Positions 1-7,867 of a stretch of DNA of 32,830 nucleotides are shown in pieces. The notes under the pieces were generated by a model. The model was not told the DNA's origin. It did not search any database and saw only the letters and a list, made by a program, of their open reading frames with translations. The position numbers and the translations under genes are program-made. Every line of letters starts with the position of its first letter. Within the stretch, counting starts at the first letter, position 1. The DNA is from Sulfurimonas sp. (GTDB lineage Bacteria > Campylobacterota > Campylobacteria > Campylobacterales > Sulfurimonadaceae), in assembly GCA_012963655.1 (NCBI GenBank), contig DTVI01000026.1, positions 1-32,830 on the forward strand, read 5' to 3'.

Positions 1-698
1 TAAAACGAAGACAGGAAGTAAAATCAACACTGATACAGGTAGGGCAGGAAGATGATATAGAATTAACAGATAATGAAAAAGTTAATAATATTTTGAAACT
101 TCTTACTGATGTTAAATCAGGTAAGGTTGTGGATCTAAAGAAATTGAATTTAGAAGATGATAATCCTCTTTTTATTGAAAATCAAAAAAATAGAATGATG
201 ACATCTGACTTAAGTTCAGAAGATATTTTGAATGAGTGTGAAAATTATAATGATGATGTTCTTGAAAAAGCTTATACTAATTATGCAGCTACTGCGCCTA
301 TGTTTGCTATACAAAAGTATCAAGAATATATTACTAAAGATGCCTTGTATATTATCTTGGCACGTGTAAACTCGGAAGAAAATATGCTTGAGGTTTCAAA
401 TGAGTCTTTACTTGGACTTATGGCTAGATTGGATCTTGTGAAGAATGATTATCTTTCAATTTCTCGAGAATTAAGTATTCATATGGATCCAGAACAACGT
501 ACAAATCTTTTTGAAACATTGGCAGATCAATATGAAGAAGCACATGAAGCGTTTTTATATACGCTTTTTGACTTAGAAATGATTGATACCGCTAAAGAGT
601 TCTTAGAAACACAAGGGGAAAATGATGCTATGAAATGTAGAGCCTACTTAGCCCTTAAAGAATCAGGACATAATTTTAATATCAATCTTTTTATCTAA
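1..698 (+). CDS. unrecognised protein, 5' end outside window
   Basis: The frame ending with TAA at 696-698 is open all the way to the left edge of the window, so this is the C-terminal part (about 232 residues) of a longer protein. A TTG at 93 could be read as a start, but it sits in the middle of continuous coding sequence without a ribosome binding site, so I do not use it. The visible part is acidic, rich in Asp, Glu, Asn and Leu, with no obvious membrane segment or catalytic motif, and looks largely alpha-helical. I do not recognise the family. A hairpin follows the stop codon directly. Confidence 0.7.
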   Translation, partial: KRRQEVKSTLIQVGQEDDIELTDNEKVNNILKLLTDVKSGKVVDLKKLNLEDDNPLFIENQKNRMMTSDLSSEDILNECENYNDDVLEKAYTNYAATAPMFAIQKYQEYITKDALYIILARVNSEENMLEVSNESLLGLMARLDLVKNDYLSISRELSIHMDPEQRTNLFETLADQYEEAHEAFLYTLFDLEMIDTAKEFLETQGENDAMKCRAYLALKESGHNFNINLFI

Positions 699-703
699 CT
701 CTT

Positions 704-738
704 TCTCAAAATAAAAGCAAAGCTTTTTATTTTGAGAC
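704..738 (+). terminator. long hairpin after first gene
   Basis: Directly after the stop codon of the first gene is a nearly perfect inverted repeat: the left arm 704-718 and the right arm 722-738 pair over about 15 bp with one bulged T and a loop of three or four bases. It is AT-rich with a GC pair beside the loop and no clear T tract after it on the plus strand, so it may act as a processing or mRNA-stabilising hairpin as much as a true intrinsic terminator. Confidence 0.5.
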
Positions 739-801
739 CTCTAAAGAAACTTTATACGCCTTCGCGTTACAATACTGCAATTAAATTATCAGGAATTATT
801 A

Positions 802-1356
802 ATGAGTTTAGAAAAAGACTTACAATCACGTAGCAATAATCAATGTGAATTATGTACATCAATAGATAACTTAAGTATTTTAGAAGTATCTCCTTCAGAT
901 GGTAGTATAGACCAAAGTGTTTATGTATGTTCTACATGTAAAGAACAAATCGAAGATAAAGATAAAATGGATGAAAACCATTGGCATTGTCTTAATGATA
1001 GTATGTGGAGTGAAGAAACGGCGGTTAAGGTAGTTGCTTACCGTATGTTTTCTCGTTTAAAGAACCAAGAGATGCTTGATATGCTCTACCTTGAAGAAAA
1101 TGAAAAAGCATGGGCAGAGTCTACTTTAAATGCTGAAAATCAAGAACCTACACGTGATTCTAATGGAACTATCTTGCAAGCAGGGGATTCAGTTTCTGTT
1201 ATTAAAGACTTAGTGGTTAAGGGTGCAGGTTTTACTGCGAAGCAGGGTACTACTGTTAAAAATATTCATTTAGTTCCTGGAAATTGTGAGCAGATAGAAG
1301 GGCGTGTAAACGGAACTAAGATAGTTCTTCTTTCGTGTTATCTTAAGAAGTCATAG
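802..1356 (+). CDS. phnA: PhnA-domain protein
   Basis: This 184-residue protein matches the PhnA/YjdM layout. An N-terminal zinc ribbon has CxxC pairs at Cys15/Cys18 and Cys43/Cys46, a Trp-rich middle segment follows (around residues 60-110), and the C-terminal PhnA domain carries the pattern DSNG, then GDSV, then KDLVVKGAG, near residues 119-142. In spite of the name, PhnA is not part of the C-P lyase machinery and its role is not settled. No phosphonate genes lie nearby, so a phosphonate function should not be assumed. The gene stands alone between a hairpin and the pldA remnant, which lies on the other strand. Confidence 0.85.
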   Translation: MSLEKDLQSRSNNQCELCTSIDNLSILEVSPSDGSIDQSVYVCSTCKEQIEDKDKMDENHWHCLNDSMWSEETAVKVVAYRMFSRLKNQEMLDMLYLEENEKAWAESTLNAENQEPTRDSNGTILQAGDSVSVIKDLVVKGAGFTAKQGTTVKNIHLVPGNCEQIEGRVNGTKIVLLSCYLKKS

Positions 1357-1365
1357 GCTTCTTAA
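1343..1365 (+). terminator. possible weak terminator of phnA
   Basis: An 8-bp perfect inverted repeat (1343-1350 with 1358-1365, seven-base loop) spans the phnA stop codon. It is AT-rich and is not followed by a T run, so support is modest. Confidence 0.3.
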
Positions 1366-1404
1366 AACTAAGTGTCTTTATATAATAAGAAGGATTCTTG
1401 ATCT

Positions 1405-1428
1405 AAAAGGAGGTTTACAATAAACCTC
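1405..1428 (-). terminator. intrinsic terminator of the pldA remnant
   Basis: On the minus strand an 8-bp perfect stem (GAGGTTTA with TAAACCTC, three-base loop, 1410-1428) is followed by TTTT at 1408-1405. It overlaps the last codons and stop of the decayed pldA gene, so the original transcription unit appears to have kept its end even though the reading frame is broken. Confidence 0.6.
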
Positions 1429-2040
1429 TAGAAAATGAAAAACCAAAAGAGGTCTTCACAAGCTCTTTATCATAATCGATTAAACTCTCACCATACCCAT
1501 AAAAGACCTTAGCATACCAAAGGTATTACTTGATTCAAAAAGTGGGTAAGACCAAGCTATTTGAGCTGCTCCCTTGTTCTCACTGTTTAAACGCAGGTTG
1601 TTTCTAAATAAAAAACTAAATTAATTATTACCCGCTAAGTAATCCACGGTTATATCTCCATATCCTAAATATTTTTGAATGTTTGGATTATCATCTCCAT
1701 CTTCGTTCGCTGCGTTTAGACCACTCGCCTTGTCTATGATTTGTGAGGTAGGGATAATTATAAATAGCTAAGGTAGATAATTGGTTTCTCTAAAAGGTCC
1801 TGAATCAGAATATAATTGCCACCAGACTTTTTGGGTGTAAGCCACACTAATAAAGTCATTCATACCTAAAAGGTTGTAACTTAGTTGTTTTTTTAAACTG
1901 ATTTGAAATTCAACTTGAGTAAAAGAATTATAAAGCTAAGCTTGATGGGAACATTAGTGTAGAAACGAGGTTTTAAGGACTGGGTAAGAAAACTTGAAAA
2001 TAATAAAAAGTCGTACTTGATAGGTTTTATAGGGTACTAT
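1415..2040 (-). pseudogene. pldA: decayed outer membrane phospholipase A (pldA)
   Basis: The 686 bases between phnA and the TlpA-like gene carry no intact gene, but the minus strand reads as a broken OMPLA. One frame gives the beta-barrel signatures YTQKVWWQLYSDSG, then PFRETNYLP, then DDNPNIQKYLGYGD, and SYPLF. It is interrupted by stops at 1936-1938, 1768-1770 and 1621-1623. Near 1520 the reading shifts frame and continues with VFYGYGESLIDYDKE to a natural stop at 1415-1417. The signal peptide and first strands are missing. About 30 residues between the PFRETNY and DDNP blocks are also missing; that segment normally holds the catalytic His and Ser (NHxSNG). The gene is therefore inactive. 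It lies three bases downstream of the TlpA-like gene on the same strand. Confidence 0.85.
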
Positions 2041-2042
2041 TA

Positions 2043-2564
2043 TTAAAAACTTGCCCACCACATTCTTATCATCAGACCAAGGGTTGAGGTATATCCGACT
2101 TCTGTAAAGCTAAGCTGACCTTTTGTATTATAAATAAAAGAAGTAGGGTAAGCTTTGACCTTAAAGCCTTGAGACAAAAGACCTTCTTCATCATTTATCA
2201 CCTTAAAGTTTAAAGTATTCTCTTGCATGTAGGCATTTATCTTAACATCAGAACCAGACTTAACGGCAATAGTAATGACATTATAATTGTCAGAAATATA
2301 TTGGATATTTGATGCTTCTAATTTACAAGTTGGACACCATGTGGCCCAGAAATGTACAAGTATAGGCTTCTTCTCATAAGTTGAAGTAGAAAAAGGTTCT
2401 TGATTAATTAAGAAGGTAGATATTTGAGGAAGACCCTCATTATCTAGGCTTGGGGATCGAAGGTAACTCATAAGATTAGAAATAAGAAATATTATCAAGC
2501 CCATAAAAGCCAACTCTTTAGCCCAATGTCTTAGTCTTTGTTTCAAAGCCTTCTTACTTACCAT
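2043..2564 (-). CDS. membrane-anchored TlpA/DsbE-like thioredoxin
   Basis: This 173-residue protein has one hydrophobic segment at about residues 17-33, preceded by a strongly basic N-terminus, so it should be anchored in the inner membrane with its thioredoxin domain in the periplasm. The active site is WCPTC (Cys77, Cys80), preceded by the strand ILVHFWAT. The cis-proline region is AYPTS. This is the layout of TlpA/ResA/DsbE proteins, which reduce or relay thiols in the cell envelope, for example in cytochrome c maturation. The Pro-Thr dipeptide in the active site is common in this group. Its start lies 11 bp inside the end of the ABC-F gene, so the two genes are co-transcribed and probably translationally coupled. 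The partner is unknown. Confidence 0.8.
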   Translation of the reverse strand: MVSKKALKQRLRHWAKELAFMGLIIFLISNLMSYLRSPSLDNEGLPQISTFLINQEPFSTSTYEKKPILVHFWATWCPTCKLEASNIQYISDNYNVITIAVKSGSDVKINAYMQENTLNFKVINDEEGLLSQGFKVKAYPTSFIYNTKGQLSFTEVGYTSTLGLMIRMWWASF

Positions 2565-4506
2565 TAATTATTTCAACTTTTTCTTCTATCGCAAGGAGCT
2601 CTTCAATCTTTGTTTCATATTCAGCTTCTTTTTCTTCAAGCTCCTTAGAAAGCTCAGTCAGACCTAGGTCTTGATAACAATCAGGATTAGCTAAACAAGT
2701 ATTGATTTCTTCAATCTTTTTTTCGATTTCTTCTATTTTGGAAGGAAGGACTTTAAGTGCTTCTTTTTCTTTAAAGCTAAGTTTGAATACTTCTTGTTTT
2801 AATTTAGGTGCCATTTCCTTTATGATTTCTTTCTTCATCTCAGGAGAGCTTTCAAGATCGGCTAATAGATTAAGCGTTTTTTCAATGTTTAGGTATTCTG
2901 AGTATTCTTGGAAAGACTCTTCTATAAGACCTTTTCCCTTGAAGATAAGAAGTTTTTTAGCAATCTTATCCACAAAGTATCTATCATGAGATACGATAAC
3001 AACAGCGCCTGGAAAGTTTTGAAGCTTTTCTTCTAAGATGTTGATAGTGGGGATATCTAAGTCATTGGTAGGTTCATCAAGTATCATAATATCAACATTT
3101 TTCGTAAAAAGTAGGGCAAGGGCAATTCTATTTTTTTCCCCTCCACTTAAAACACCAATTTTCTTTTCAAGATATTCCCTAGGGAAAAGAAAGTTTTTTA
3201 AGTATCCATATACATGCATGTTTTGACCCATAACATCAACTCTATCACCCCCATCAGGACAAAAGGTTTCAATAAGGTTTCTATCATCATCAAGCATTTC
3301 TCTATGTTGATCAAAATAACCAACCGTAAACTCACCTTGATCAATTTTTCCAGCATCAGGCTGAATACGCCCAAGTAGAAGTTTTAAAAGTGTAGACTTA
3401 CCTGTTCCATTTGGCCCAACAATAGCAATAACATCTTTTTGTAAGATACGGATAGAGAAGTCTTTAATAAGTTGTTTGTTTGCAATAGCGTAAGACATAT
3501 CTTCCACTTCAAATAACATCTTTTGCTTATTAACAGACTTATCTCTTTGAAAGTTTTTTTGCTCTCTTTCAAGCTCAACTTTCATTTTTCTAATTTGAGC
3601 AGGGTTTGTCTTAGCCTCATCTCTTAAATCCATAAGTCGGGCTTTTCTTCCCTCATTTCGTTTTAGTCTTGCCCGTACGCCTCTAGCGTACCATTCATTC
3701 TCACTCTTAAGTGTTTTTAAAAGATTATCATGTTGTTTTTGCATGGTACGCATAATCTCAGACTTAAGATCGATATAAGAAGAATATCCCCCTCTAAAAG
3801 AGCGTATCTCACCATTATCTACTTCAACGGTACGTGTAGCGATGCGGTCAATAAAATATCTATCATGTGAGATGAAAAGTAGGGTGAATTTTTCTCTTAA
3901 AATAAGTTCTTCTAAAAACTCAACCATATATACATCAAGGTGGTTGGTAGGTTCATCAAGTAATAAAACATCAGGTTTAAGAAGAAGTAGACCGGCAAGG
4001 GCAACACGTCTTTGCTCACCTCCACTTAATATGTCTATATTCTTATGCTCATACTCTTTGAGCTGAAAATGCTCTAAGATACGCTCAATCTTATCATCTA
4101 AGTTCCAAGCTGAATGGTGGTCTAAGTAGCTTGATAAGTCAGAATGTTCTTTTAAAAGTTCTTCATTTTCATAATCCTCACCTAGAAGTAGAGATAACTC
4201 ATCAAAACGTACATTAGCTTTTTGAAGATCACCTAAGCCATCTTCAACGGCTTGTCTAACGGTTGCTCCTACCTTAAACTTAGGGACTTGGTCAAGCATC
4301 TTAATCTCAAGACTTTGCTTTACAATTCTTTCTCCCTCATCAAAGTCAAGCATACCTGAGGCTATCTTCATAAGGGTAGACTTACCTGAACCATTTTTAC
4401 CAACTACTACTACTCGTTCACCTTCTTCAAGGTTAAAGGTTGTATTAACTAAAATTTTCTGAGCCGAATAATGTTTGTGAATATTTAAGAGGTCAATCAG
4501 TGCCAT
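2554..4506 (-). CDS. ABC-F family ATPase (Uup-like)
   Basis: A soluble 650-residue protein with two ABC ATPase domains and no membrane segment. Domain 1 has Walker A GKNGSGKST (Lys42), signature LSGGEQRRVAL and Walker B LLLLDEPTNHLD. Domain 2 has GPNGTGKST, LSGGEKNRIAL and MILDEPTNDLD. A charged linker lies between them, and a C-terminal coiled coil of about 90 residues is rich in Glu and Lys. This arrangement is that of ABC-F proteins, which act on the ribosome; the C-terminal coiled coil points to the Uup branch rather than EttA. The first base of the gene is close to an AT-rich divergent intergenic region (4507-4748) shared with the metallopeptidase gene. A resistance role is not suggested by anything in the context. 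Confidence 0.9.
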   Translation of the reverse strand: MALIDLLNIHKHYSAQKILVNTTFNLEEGERVVVVGKNGSGKSTLMKIASGMLDFDEGERIVKQSLEIKMLDQVPKFKVGATVRQAVEDGLGDLQKANVRFDELSLLLGEDYENEELLKEHSDLSSYLDHHSAWNLDDKIERILEHFQLKEYEHKNIDILSGGEQRRVALAGLLLLKPDVLLLDEPTNHLDVYMVEFLEELILREKFTLLFISHDRYFIDRIATRTVEVDNGEIRSFRGGYSSYIDLKSEIMRTMQKQHDNLLKTLKSENEWYARGVRARLKRNEGRKARLMDLRDEAKTNPAQIRKMKVELEREQKNFQRDKSVNKQKMLFEVEDMSYAIANKQLIKDFSIRILQKDVIAIVGPNGTGKSTLLKLLLGRIQPDAGKIDQGEFTVGYFDQHREMLDDDRNLIETFCPDGGDRVDVMGQNMHVYGYLKNFLFPREYLEKKIGVLSGGEKNRIALALLFTKNVDIMILDEPTNDLDIPTINILEEKLQNFPGAVVIVSHDRYFVDKIAKKLLIFKGKGLIEESFQEYSEYLNIEKTLNLLADLESSPEMKKEIIKEMAPKLKQEVFKLSFKEKEALKVLPSKIEEIEKKIEEINTCLANPDCYQDLGLTELSKELEEKEAEYETKIEELLAIEEKVEIINGK

Positions 4507-4748
4507 AATATATCTTTATAGTTTTTTCTAAGCTAGCATTTTACTAGTAAAACGATAGCTTTAATTTTTAGAATTATAGCTTATTCACCTTAGATGGCAG
4601 GCTAAGACAAAATTGTCATAATTTTGGCTTGTTGATGTGTAAAAACGCAAATTTGTAAATTAGTTTTTTCCCTTCCTCTTTAACCGACTCCTTTACACAC
4701 CAACGAAGCGAACCCATTCCCTTTAACCGTTCTATGGTAAAGTTTCAT

Positions 4749-5249
4749 ATGAGCGAATTAAAATATATTAAACATTATCATCCTGATACCCAAGCCCAAG
4801 TACATGCACTTATTAAAAACGACAAACTGTCTGAACATATATTAAGCAAGTACCCTTATAGTCATAATATTAGAACAGACAAGGCTTTGTTTTCGTATAT
4901 TATGGATTATAAAAATGAACATATGAAAAAGTCTGATCCCCTTTCTAAAGCCTTATATGATGGAAAGGTACAAACCTTTAATGCCTTAGGTACACATAGG
5001 TTTATTTCACGTGTGCAAGGTGGAAAACTAAAGGCAAAAAATGAAATTAGAGTAGCCCCTATCTTTAAGTCTATGCCTGAAGAGTTTTTGCGAATGATAG
5101 TAGTACATGAGCTTGCGCATTTCAAAGAAAAAGAACATAATAAGGCTTTTTATAAACTTTGTGAATATATGGAACCTTCGTATCATCAACTAGAATTCGA
5201 CCTTAGACTGTACCTTACTCAGATAGATTTAGCAGGTAAACTTTATTAA
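4749..5249 (+). CDS. YgjP-type zinc metallopeptidase (DUF45)
   Basis: The protein carries a zincin motif HELAH with a third histidine five residues on (His120, Glu121, His124, His130 counted from the ATG at 4749), followed by NKAFY. The HExxH plus x5-H spacing near the C-terminus is characteristic of the YgjP/SprT-like DUF45 group of soluble metallopeptidases, whose substrates are mostly unknown. The frame also has an ATG at 4734. I prefer 4749 because TAAAG lies at a suitable distance before it and because the protein would then begin as family members usually do (MSELKYIKHY). Neither start has a strong ribosome binding site. The gene is monocistronic, divergent from the ABC-F gene. Confidence 0.8.
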   Translation: MSELKYIKHYHPDTQAQVHALIKNDKLSEHILSKYPYSHNIRTDKALFSYIMDYKNEHMKKSDPLSKALYDGKVQTFNALGTHRFISRVQGGKLKAKNEIRVAPIFKSMPEEFLRMIVVHELAHFKEKEHNKAFYKLCEYMEPSYHQLEFDLRLYLTQIDLAGKLY

Positions 5250-5305
5250 AGGATATATTATTTTATTCTAGACAACTCGTGTTATAAATAAGTCAATAAC
5301 GATTT

Positions 5306-5333
5306 TTTACATTAGGATGTTACTATTTATTAT
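5306..5333 (+). promoter_or_regulatory. candidate sigma70 promoter of sensor remnant
   Basis: TTTACA at 5306-5311 and TATTAT at 5328-5333 are separated by 16 bp, in the gap between the metallopeptidase gene and the ATG at 5371. It would give a leader of about 30 nt. This is a pattern match in a very AT-rich region. Confidence 0.3.
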
Positions 5334-5370
5334 ATATGTATTAGTAGGATATTTAATCTAGGAATCGACT

Positions 5371-5781
5371 ATGAACAATAGTGATAAATTAGCCTTTCTA
5401 TCCTTCCTATACCTAATGCCCTTAGTATGGCTAAGCATTATTCTTTCAAGTAGTTTTTTATCATATTTATATGTCCAAGATGCATTAAGGCTAAGTGTTA
5501 AAGAAGATATCACGCAACATATCTCAGAGCGATTTTTACATGCTAATGAACATTTAAATAATACCCTAAAGCTAGAGATAGAAGAATCAGATCTTATAAG
5601 TATACAAGATGTGTTTACATCTAAGGATGACCCAAATGTGATTTTTGGATATTCAAAAACAAGCTGAATTTATTTTTTGGGTAAATAAAGAGACTTTTTA
5701 CGTATTAGCATACAAAAAGAGATGGAAGAACATGTGGGCTTAATGTTAAATGTCATCTTCTATTATTTGTTTACTACTTAG
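5371..5781 (+). pseudogene. remnant of a membrane-anchored sensor-like gene
   Basis: An ATG frame runs for 98 residues to a TGA at 5665. It encodes a short cytoplasmic start, one membrane helix (about residues 13-35), then a polar periplasmic-type segment. After the stop, protein-like sequence continues. The neighbouring frame from about 5642 gives AEFIFWVNKETFYVLAYKK, and the original frame resumes as EMEEHVGLMLNVIFYYLFTT, the beginning of a second membrane helix, stopping at 5779-5781. A helix, periplasmic domain, helix order is typical of the sensor part of histidine kinases, cyclases and chemoreceptors. No kinase or other output domain follows; the thioesterase gene begins at once on the other strand. 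I read it as a frameshifted and truncated remnant. The sensor class cannot be told. Confidence 0.5.
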
Positions 5782-6154
5782 TGTTTAAGATAGCAAGATG
5801 CGAACTACTTGTGCAAATAAGAACATCATCACAAAAGACTTCTACATTAACAAAGCCCATCGTTTTACCTAGTTTGATCAGCTTCCCCACAGCCTTTAAA
5901 TTTTTTCCCTTTCCCGGGCGAAGATAGTTTAAAGTTAATTCTTGGGTCATAGCTGTTTGACCTAGCTTAAGATGAGGTTCAAGTACAAACCAACCTGTAT
6001 TATCTGCAAGTGTAGAGATAACACCACCATGAATATATCCTAAGTGCTGCAAATGTTCTTTCTTTATCTGTATAGACAAGACAGCACCATCCTCATCACT
6101 TACTTCAACAACACATCCGATATAGTCCAAAAAGTTGAAAGATTCTTTACTCAT
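5774..6154 (-). CDS. PaaI-type hotdog thioesterase
   Basis: This 126-residue protein has the hotdog-fold thioesterase core: GYIHGGVISTLADNTGW (about residues 39-55) corresponds to the conserved HGG motif with the catalytic-region Asp, and a later strand has LTLNYLRPGKG. This is typical of the PaaI/YbgC-like acyl-CoA thioesterases, which are homotetramers or dimers in the cytoplasm. The natural acyl-CoA substrate cannot be read from sequence. The gene stands alone, its stop overlapping the tail of the sensor remnant on the plus strand. A second, clearly different hotdog gene lies at 25582. Confidence 0.85.
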   Translation of the reverse strand: MSKESFNFLDYIGCVVEVSDEDGAVLSIQIKKEHLQHLGYIHGGVISTLADNTGWFVLEPHLKLGQTAMTQELTLNYLRPGKGKNLKAVGKLIKLGKTMGFVNVEVFCDDVLICTSSSHLAILNTK

Positions 6155-6255
6155 ATAATTATTATAGCCTAAGCTAAGCTCAATTCAAAGTAACAAATAA
6201 AAAAGAATTTACTAAAAAGCCATCAACTTTTAGGGACGATTAATGCAAATGCTTC

Positions 6256-6261
6256 TATAAT
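6256..6261 (+). promoter_or_regulatory. -10 box of the atpB operon promoter
   Basis: A consensus TATAAT lies 54 bases before the atpB start, in an AT-rich region without a clear -35 box. This is usual for Campylobacterota, whose vegetative promoters rely on the -10 element and upstream AT-periodicity. It predicts a start of transcription near 6268, just upstream of the leader hairpin. Confidence 0.55.
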
Positions 6262-6278
6262 CGCGTCATTATTTTAAA

Positions 6279-6299
6279 AAGGTGGGCATGGCCCACTTT
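6279..6299 (+). promoter_or_regulatory. GC-rich hairpin in the atpB leader
   Basis: A 9-bp stem (6279-6287 with 6291-6299; one G-T pair) closes a three-base loop in an otherwise AT-rich region. It lies between the predicted transcription start and the ribosome binding site AAGGGACAGG (6303-6312). It may protect the 5' end of the operon mRNA, tune translation, or attenuate; without a T run after it, a terminator role is unlikely. Confidence 0.5.
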
Positions 6300-6315
6300 G
6301 ACAAGGGACAGGTAA

Positions 6316-7020
6316 ATGGAAGGTCGTTTATTTACATTTTTTGGTAGTCTAGGTGAAATGTTTGGTTATGTTGGACATGACAATCATACGGTTATTTTTT
6401 TAACACATATGCTGTTAAGTGCATTTCTTGTACTTGTTATTGCTAAGGTTGCAACAGCAAGTTTACGTTTAGTTCCAACAGGTACACAAAATGTTATGGA
6501 AGCTTACCTTGGTGGTGTATTATACATGGGTACAGATGTAATGGGAAGAGAAGAAGCACGTAGATATCTTCCTCTTGTAGCTACTATTGGTTTATTCGTT
6601 GTTGTAGCTAACTTAATTGGTGTTGTTCCCGGTTTTGAAGCACCAACATCAAGCCTTAACATGACTTTAGCTCTTGCTCTTGTTGTTTTCTTTTACTACA
6701 ACTTCGAAGGTATTCGTCGTCAAGGTGTGATTAAATACTTCAAGCACTTCTTAGGACCTGTTTGGTGGTTATACTGGTTAATGTTCCCTATTGAGATTGT
6801 TTCTCATATATCAAGAATTATTTCTTTATCTTTCCGTTTATTTGGAAATGTTAAGGGTGATGATATGTTCTTGATGGTTCTTTTAATGCTGACACCTTGG
6901 ATTTTCCCAATGGTTCCTTTTGCATTATTAACATTTATGGCACTTCTTCAAGGTTTCATCTTTATGATGCTTACATACGTATACCTTGGTGGCGCTATAG
7001 TTGTTGCAGACGATCACTAA
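6316..7020 (+). CDS. atpB: F0F1 ATP synthase subunit a
   Basis: This 234-residue integral membrane protein is subunit a of the F-type ATP synthase, which forms the proton half-channels against the c-ring. The key block ISLSFRLFGN (Arg174) holds the essential arginine. About five or six hydrophobic helices are visible, and the C-terminal helices have the usual LLTFMALLQGFIFMMLTYVYLGGA pattern split over a Gln. The length is short compared with the E. coli protein but normal for Campylobacterota. In these bacteria atpB stands apart from the other ATP synthase genes, as here. A strong ribosome binding site precedes the ATG, and it heads a long forward gene run. Confidence 0.97.
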   Translation: MEGRLFTFFGSLGEMFGYVGHDNHTVIFLTHMLLSAFLVLVIAKVATASLRLVPTGTQNVMEAYLGGVLYMGTDVMGREEARRYLPLVATIGLFVVVANLIGVVPGFEAPTSSLNMTLALALVVFFYYNFEGIRRQGVIKYFKHFLGPVWWLYWLMFPIEIVSHISRIISLSFRLFGNVKGDDMFLMVLLMLTPWIFPMVPFALLTFMALLQGFIFMMLTYVYLGGAIVVADDH

Positions 7021-7032
7021 GGAACCTTCCTT

Positions 7033-7320
7033 ATGAAAAAAAGCCTTTTTGAGACACTTCTTAGTTTTCTTCTAGGCATTTCTTTCGCCTTCCTTATTAT
7101 AGGAAGCGCACTTACTTTTAAAATTTTTCTTGACTTCGGTTTGTATTCTGCAATTTTTTCAACTATTATCTTTATTTTTATAACTCTATTTTTTATTCTT
7201 ATACTAGAAAGTATGAATTTATACAGAGAAGGGTATGAAGAAAAGAAAAAACAAACAAGATTACTTTTTGAAATCAGAGAGCTTTTAAAGAAAGAACAAC
7301 CTCAATTAGAAGATGATTAA
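7033..7320 (+). CDS. small two-helix membrane protein
   Basis: A 95-residue protein with two hydrophobic helices (about residues 8-30 and 36-60) and a charged C-terminal tail rich in Glu, Lys and Arg that should lie in the cytoplasm. I do not recognise a named family. It begins 12 bp after atpB, and a small membrane-protein gene in this position is, to my knowledge, also seen in Campylobacter, which suggests a conserved neighbour of subunit a, possibly helping its insertion or assembly. That role is inference only. Its end overlaps the next gene by 8 bp. Confidence 0.75.
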   Translation: MKKSLFETLLSFLLGISFAFLIIGSALTFKIFLDFGLYSAIFSTIIFIFITLFFILILESMNLYREGYEEKKKQTRLLFEIRELLKKEQPQLEDD

Positions 7321-7855
7321 GTCTTATTTTATTACAGACCCTTCTATCATAGGCTCAACTTCTTTAAGTTTATTAGAGTCTCTTCCTAAAATCATTGATA
7401 TATACAAGCCTGATTACATCTCTCTAAGAGATAAAAATACTTCTTTTTACCCGGTCTTAGCAGAGTCCTTTTTAAGCTTAAAGGGAAGTCATAAAGCACT
7501 TCTTCATGGTCATGTTGACTTAGCTATATCTTTAGGCGCTTATGGGGTCCATGTGACCTCTACTCAGTATGATGAAATTGCTAAGGCAAAAGATGCTGGT
7601 TTGTATGTTATTGCTTCTACACACTCCTTAGAAGAGGCGGAGAAAGCCTCTTTAGCAGATGCCATTACGTATAGTCCAATCTTTGCCTCTCCCAATAAGG
7701 GAAAGCCCAAGGGTTTAGCGGATTTAAAAGAAATAGTGGGTAAAATAAAAACAAATATATTTGCACTAGGTGGAATTACCACACAAGAGCAAATCAAGCA
7801 GGTTGAAACTACAGGTATTTACGGCTTTGCTTCCATAAGACACTTTAAACTATAA
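7313..7855 (+). CDS. ThiE/TenI-like TIM-barrel protein
   Basis: The 180-residue protein has the order of motifs of the thiamine phosphate synthase superfamily: YISLRDK (residues ~36-42), a central GAYGVHV, STHSLEEAEKA, and a C-terminal FALGGITTQEQ. In true ThiE the segment before the second motif contains an Asn-Asp-Arg that binds magnesium and pyrophosphate. Here the corresponding segment reads HGHVDLA, so that motif is not present. It may therefore be a TenI-type thiazole tautomerase or a diverged member rather than a working synthase. It is also shorter than the usual ~210 residues. It overlaps the upstream membrane-protein gene by 8 bp and lies 12 bp before gatB, so it is part of the same operon; no other thiamine gene is near. 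Confidence 0.75.
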   Translation: MIKSYFITDPSIIGSTSLSLLESLPKIIDIYKPDYISLRDKNTSFYPVLAESFLSLKGSHKALLHGHVDLAISLGAYGVHVTSTQYDEIAKAKDAGLYVIASTHSLEEAEKASLADAITYSPIFASPNKGKPKGLADLKEIVGKIKTNIFALGGITTQEQIKQVETTGIYGFASIRHFKL

Positions 7856-7867
7856 AAGGCTTTATAC

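Noticed and set aside
93..698. TTG at 93 as the true start of the first gene
   Set aside because: The same frame is open to the window edge and there is no ribosome binding site before the TTG.
802..1356. A phosphonate-degradation gene
   Set aside because: PhnA is not part of the C-P lyase pathway and no other phn genes are near.
2702..4066. Plus-strand frames of 62-95 residues within the ABC-F gene
   Set aside because: They lie antisense to clear ABC ATPase motifs and have no family signal.
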